64,000 nucleotides of DNA from Octadecabacter ascidiaceicola (GTDB lineage Bacteria > Pseudomonadota > Alphaproteobacteria > Rhodobacterales > Rhodobacteraceae), in NCBI RefSeq assembly GCF_900185015.1, contig NZ_FXYD01000002.1, positions 434,001-498,000 on the forward strand. The letters are read 5' to 3'. The translations under genes were made by a program, and so were the position numbers. Below, piece after piece: positions 60,833 to 64,000 of the stretch. The notes under the pieces were generated by a model, which saw only the letters and a list, made by a program, of their open reading frames with translations, searched no databases and was not told the DNA's origin. Every line of letters starts with the position of its first letter. Within the stretch, counting starts at the first letter, position 1.

Positions 60833-62020
60833 TTAGCCCTCACGCGCCGCAATCGCCGTTCCTGCGGCATGCCCTGACGCCCACGCCCATTGGAAGTTAT
60901 ACCCGCCGAGCCAGCCTGTGACGTCCACCGCTTCGCCAATGAAATAAAGACCGTTTTGCGTTTTGGCTTCCATGGACTTTGACGACAAGCCGTTCGTGTC
61001 CACGCCACCCGCCGTGACTTCGGCGGTGCGGTAACCTTCGGTGCCCGATGGTTTGAGGGTCCAGTTGCGAAGGTCTGCGATCAACGCTTCGATGCGGACA
61101 TCTGACAGATCGCCCGTGTTTCCGCTCAGTTTGAGTTCGGAAGCAATAAATTCGATCAAACGAGCAGGCAGGTACTTGGCCAATGTTGTCGTTAGTGCCT
61201 TACGGCCTTCTGAGGTACGGTCGGCCTTTAATGCGCTGGCAAGGTCAAAGCCTGGGGACAAGGAGACAGCTATATCTTCGCCATCCACCCAATAGGACGA
61301 TGCCTGCAAAACAGCAGGGCCAGACAGCCCGCGATGCGTGAACAACAGCGCTTCATCAAAGGCTGTGCCGTCATTTGTTGTGACGCGCGCGGGGGTGGCG
61401 ACGCCTGCCAGCGGTTTGAATTTTTCATCCGAGAACGTGAACGGCACAAGGGCAGGGCGCGTTTCTGTAACGGCCAGCCCGAACTGATCCGCAATGTCAT
61501 AAGCCAGCCCCGTCGCGCCCATTTTCGGGATGGATTTGCCGCCCGTCGCGACGACCAGATTGGCGGCCGTTACCAATTGCGCCTGCCCGTGTCGTTTCAG
61601 CGCGACCTGAAACTGCGCCCCGTCGTGACGAATATTGCCAATGCTGGTTTGTGTCCAAACCTCGCCGCCAGCGTTTGCAACCTCGGCCAGAAGCATCGCG
61701 ATGATGTCTTTGGCTGTGTCGTCACAAAACAGCTGGCCCAGCGTTTTCTCGTGCCACGCGATTTTGTAGCGATCCATCAGGTCAATGAAATCCCACTGCG
61801 TGTAGCGTGCCAATGCGGACTTCGCGAAATGCGGGTTCCGGCTGATGAAATTCGCCGCCGTCGTGCCAAGGTTGGTGAAATTGCAACGCCCACCACCCGA
61901 AATGCGGATTTTTTCACCCGCGGATTTGGCGTGATCGACAACCAATGTGCTGGTCCCCGCGAAGGCGGCGCAGTGAAGTCCAGCGGCGCCAGCGCCAAGA
62001 ATAAGAGTGTTTACATGCAT
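60833..62020 (-). CDS. BaiN/RdsA-type (HI0933 family) FAD-dependent oxidoreductase
   Basis: The 395-residue flavoprotein starts VNTLILGAGAAGLHCAAFAG, the dinucleotide-binding site, then IRISGGGRCNFTNLGTTAAN, the signature of the HI0933/YhiN/BaiN family. The C terminus has TAEVTAGGVDTNGLSSKSME and FIGEAVDVTGWLGGYNFQWA, both conserved in the family. Substrates in most bacteria are unknown. The ATG at 62020 is used, with AAGGCACC upstream. It lies antisense between murD and ftsW. Confidence 0.88.
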   Translation of the reverse strand: MHVNTLILGAGAAGLHCAAFAGTSTLVVDHAKSAGEKIRISGGGRCNFTNLGTTAANFISRNPHFAKSALARYTQWDFIDLMDRYKIAWHEKTLGQLFCDDTAKDIIAMLLAEVANAGGEVWTQTSIGNIRHDGAQFQVALKRHGQAQLVTAANLVVATGGKSIPKMGATGLAYDIADQFGLAVTETRPALVPFTFSDEKFKPLAGVATPARVTTNDGTAFDEALLFTHRGLSGPAVLQASSYWVDGEDIAVSLSPGFDLASALKADRTSEGRKALTTTLAKYLPARLIEFIASELKLSGNTGDLSDVRIEALIADLRNWTLKPSGTEGYRTAEVTAGGVDTNGLSSKSMEAKTQNGLYFIGEAVDVTGWLGGYNFQWAWASGHAAGTAIAAREG

Positions 62021-62158
62021 GCAGTTCAGGTGCCTTGAAAACGTCTCGTGCACAAGAGGGCTAAAGAAGCGTCATTTCACTGGAAACGTGATGCTTTTGA
62101 CGTTACAGTTGAAACCAGACCCGGCAAACGGGCGTTTTGAGGCAGTAAGGCAGTCGCC

Positions 62159-63325
62159 ATGACAGAAATGGTTTTCGGTGCGATCCCCGTGCAATCGGGC
62201 GATCCGGTTCTTCCACGTTGGTGGAGAACGGTTGATAAATGGACGCTGTCATGCGTCATCATTTTATTCGGAATTGGAATGTTGTTGGGGCTGGCCGCTT
62301 CGCCGCCTTTGGCTGCTAAGAACGGGTTTGAACCTTTCCACTATGTGCAACGTCAGGCGTTGTTTGGCTCCATCGCCATGGTTGTATTGGTCGTCACCTC
62401 GATGATGTCCCCGACTTTGGTGCGCCGATTGGCTACGCTTGGCTTTTTGGCAGCGTTTATTGCCCTTGCTGGTTTGCCGTTCTTGGGAACGGACTTTGGC
62501 AAAGGTGCCGTGCGTTGGTATTCCTTGGGCTTTGCATCTGTGCAGCCGTCCGAATTCCTAAAGCCTGGATTTATCGTTGTGGCCGCATGGTTTATGGCTG
62601 CGAGCCAAGAGATTGGCGGCCCGCCTGGTAAGTCATATTCCCTTATTCTGACCGCGGTGATCGTGTTGATGCTGGCCATGCAGCCTGACTTTGGCCAATC
62701 CGCGTTGATCCTGTTTGGCTGGGGCGTGATGTATTTCGTTGCCGGTGCGCCGATGCTTATTCTCGTCGCGCTTGCTGGTGTTGTCACCTTTGGCGGCACG
62801 GTTGCCTATTCGAACTCCGAACACTTTGCGCGTCGTATTGACGGTTTCTTGAACCCTGACGTCGACCCGACCACGCAGCTTGGCTATGCCACAAACGCCA
62901 TTCGCGAAGGCGGGTTCTTTGGTGTTGGTGTGGGCGAGGGGCAGGTGAAATGGTCTCTGCCTGATGCGCATACAGACTTCATTATTGCAGTCGCGGCCGA
63001 GGAATACGGATTGATCTGTGTTCTTGCGATCATCGGGCTTTATGCAACTGTCGTCGTACGGTCCCTGATGCGTTTGATGAAAGAACGGGACCCGTTCATT
63101 CGTTTGGCTGGCTGTGGGCTTGCCTGCATCGTTGGTGTTCAAGCGATGATTAACATGGGGGTGGCGGTGCGTTTGCTTCCTGCAAAAGGCATGACATTGC
63201 CGTTTGTTAGCTACGGTGGTTCGTCCGTGATCGCGTCCGCGATTGCGGTCGGCATGTTGCTGGCGTTCACGCGCACGCGTCCACAGGGCCAAATCGGTGA
63301 CATTTTGCTACGGCGGGGCCGGTAA
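62159..63325 (+). CDS. ftsW: Peptidoglycan glycosyltransferase FtsW
   Basis: FtsW (388 residues) is the SEDS-family polymerase that makes glycan strands at the septum with FtsI. About ten helices; conserved pieces are [20 protein letters not shown] near residue 120, [18 protein letters not shown], and the loop region [20 protein letters not shown] with the catalytic aspartate around 270; the end [20 protein letters not shown] is standard. Its TAA overlaps the murG ATG by one base. Confidence 0.96.
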   Translation: MTEMVFGAIPVQSGDPVLPRWWRTVDKWTLSCVIILFGIGMLLGLAASPPLAAKNGFEPFHYVQRQALFGSIAMVVLVVTSMMSPTLVRRLATLGFLAAFIALAGLPFLGTDFGKGAVRWYSLGFASVQPSEFLKPGFIVVAAWFMAASQEIGGPPGKSYSLILTAVIVLMLAMQPDFGQSALILFGWGVMYFVAGAPMLILVALAGVVTFGGTVAYSNSEHFARRIDGFLNPDVDPTTQLGYATNAIREGGFFGVGVGEGQVKWSLPDAHTDFIIAVAAEEYGLICVLAIIGLYATVVVRSLMRLMKERDPFIRLAGCGLACIVGVQAMINMGVAVRLLPAKGMTLPFVSYGGSSVIASAIAVGMLLAFTRTRPQGQIGDILLRRGR

Positions 63326-64000
63326 TGTCTGATCCACTTTTGATTATCGCGGCAGGTGGCACTGGTGGCCATATGTTCCCAGCCCAAGCTTTGGCCGAAG
63401 CGATGCTGGCACGCGGCTGGCGGGTTAAGCTGTCCACGGATGTGCGCGGCGCGCGCTACACGGGCGGCTTTCCCCATGCGGTTGAAATCGAACAGGTCGG
63501 ATCGGCCACCTTCGCGCGGGGCGGTTTGGTGGCCAAGCTCAGGGCACCGTTCACGATCGCAGGTGGGGTGGTTTCGGCAGTGTTTAAGATGCTGCGCGAC
63601 AAGCCCAGCGTCGTTGTCGGCTTTGGTGGTTATCCAACTATTCCGGCGATGTCTGCGGCGTGGATTTTGCGCAAGCCCACGATGATCCACGAACAAAACG
63701 GCGTGCTGGGCCGTGTTAACAAGATTTTCTCAAAGCGCGTGAACAAGGTTGCCTGCGGAACATGGCCGACAGAATTGCCCGCCGGTGTCGAAGGCGTGCC
63801 CGTGGGCAACCCCGTGCGTAATGCAATTTTGGAACGTGCGGGGGCGGGATACATCGCACCGGGTGATTACCCGATGTCCATTCTGGTGATGGGCGGCTCG
63901 CAGGGCGCACGTATCCTGTCAGACATTGTGCCGCCTGCGGTTTCGGGGCTTCCCTCGGCCATTCGTCGCAACATCCGCGTCAGCCATCAGGCCCGCGCCG
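63325..64000 (+). CDS. murG: Undecaprenyldiphospho-muramoylpentapeptide beta-N-acetylglucosaminyltransferase MurG (5' part)
   Basis: The frame runs from ATG at 63325 (TAATG overlap with ftsW) off the window end, giving 225 residues of about 360. It begins [20 protein letters not shown] with the GGTGGH motif, and later contains [32 protein letters not shown] and [12 protein letters not shown]. MurG adds GlcNAc to lipid I to make lipid II on the cytoplasmic face of the membrane. Confidence 0.96.
   Translation, partial: MSDPLLIIAAGGTGGHMFPAQALAEAMLARGWRVKLSTDVRGARYTGGFPHAVEIEQVGSATFARGGLVAKLRAPFTIAGGVVSAVFKMLRDKPSVVVGFGGYPTIPAMSAAWILRKPTMIHEQNGVLGRVNKIFSKRVNKVACGTWPTELPAGVEGVPVGNPVRNAILERAGAGYIAPGDYPMSILVMGGSQGARILSDIVPPAVSGLPSAIRRNIRVSHQARA

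Overview
This window is chromosomal DNA from an alphaproteobacterium of the Rhodobacteraceae, most like a marine roseobacter. The evidence is the protein content and several lineage hallmarks: a dcw cell-division cluster starting with mraZ, a DUF1127 gene followed by a string of CCUCCUCCC-loop hairpins (the CcaF1/CcsR stress sRNA arrangement known from Rhodobacter), hisB-hisH-hisA-hisF-hisE order, divergent cobS/cobT, and recurrent CGGCGGGGATATT-type 3' ends. GC content looks mid-50s percent by eye. Almost all genes are ordinary housekeeping or conserved family members; the accessory content is small.

Layout. 1-6.2 kb: the end of an EamA exporter gene, a GrpB protein, L-serine dehydratase, a GST, rpiA and glutathione reductase. 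6.2-10.2 kb: hflK-hflC-DUF2065 followed by a Do-type periplasmic protease, a membrane/periplasm quality-control set. 10.3-16.2 kb: small envelope proteins, a 2Fe-2S ferredoxin, cobS/cobT and a Kef-type antiporter. 16.2-27.8 kb: a 1094-residue envelope protein joining a GspL/PilM-like head to a GspC/PilP-like tail, a SIMPL protein, metY with a structured leader, a glycosyltransferase-like protein and an RND efflux operon. 28.0-29.1 kb: a 1-kb integrative-element remnant at the 3' end of tRNA-Tyr. 29.2-31.9 kb: rlmB, small proteins and a CoA-binding protein. 31.9-36.4 kb: the histidine cluster on the minus strand, with two plus-strand genes lodged in it. 36.5-45.4 kb: GNAT, tRNA-Gly, MAPEG, a frameshifted outer-membrane protein gene, a phosphodiesterase, pyruvate carboxylase and a broken small-protein gene. 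45.4-50.5 kb: a UvrD-type helicase, a LysE exporter, the sRNA array with its DUF1127 gene, and the Mrp/ApbC Fe-S carrier. 51.1-64.0 kb: mraZ-rsmH-ftsL-ftsI-murE-murF-mraY-murD-ftsW-murG, with two minus-strand genes interposed and murG running off the end.

Most worth a second look: (1) the tRNA-Tyr element, bounded by 23-bp direct repeats, with a recombinase gene cut off before its catalytic domain and two pairs of an 11-bp repeat, each pair spaced 21 bp, placed like integrase arm sites; (2) the five-hairpin CcsR-type array; (3) a structured, terminator-ended stretch before mraZ that may be an unannotated RNA; (4) the GspL/PilM-GspC/PilP-like single-chain protein; (5) two genes broken by simple frameshifts. 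I found no CRISPR array, intact prophage, insertion sequence or obvious defence system.
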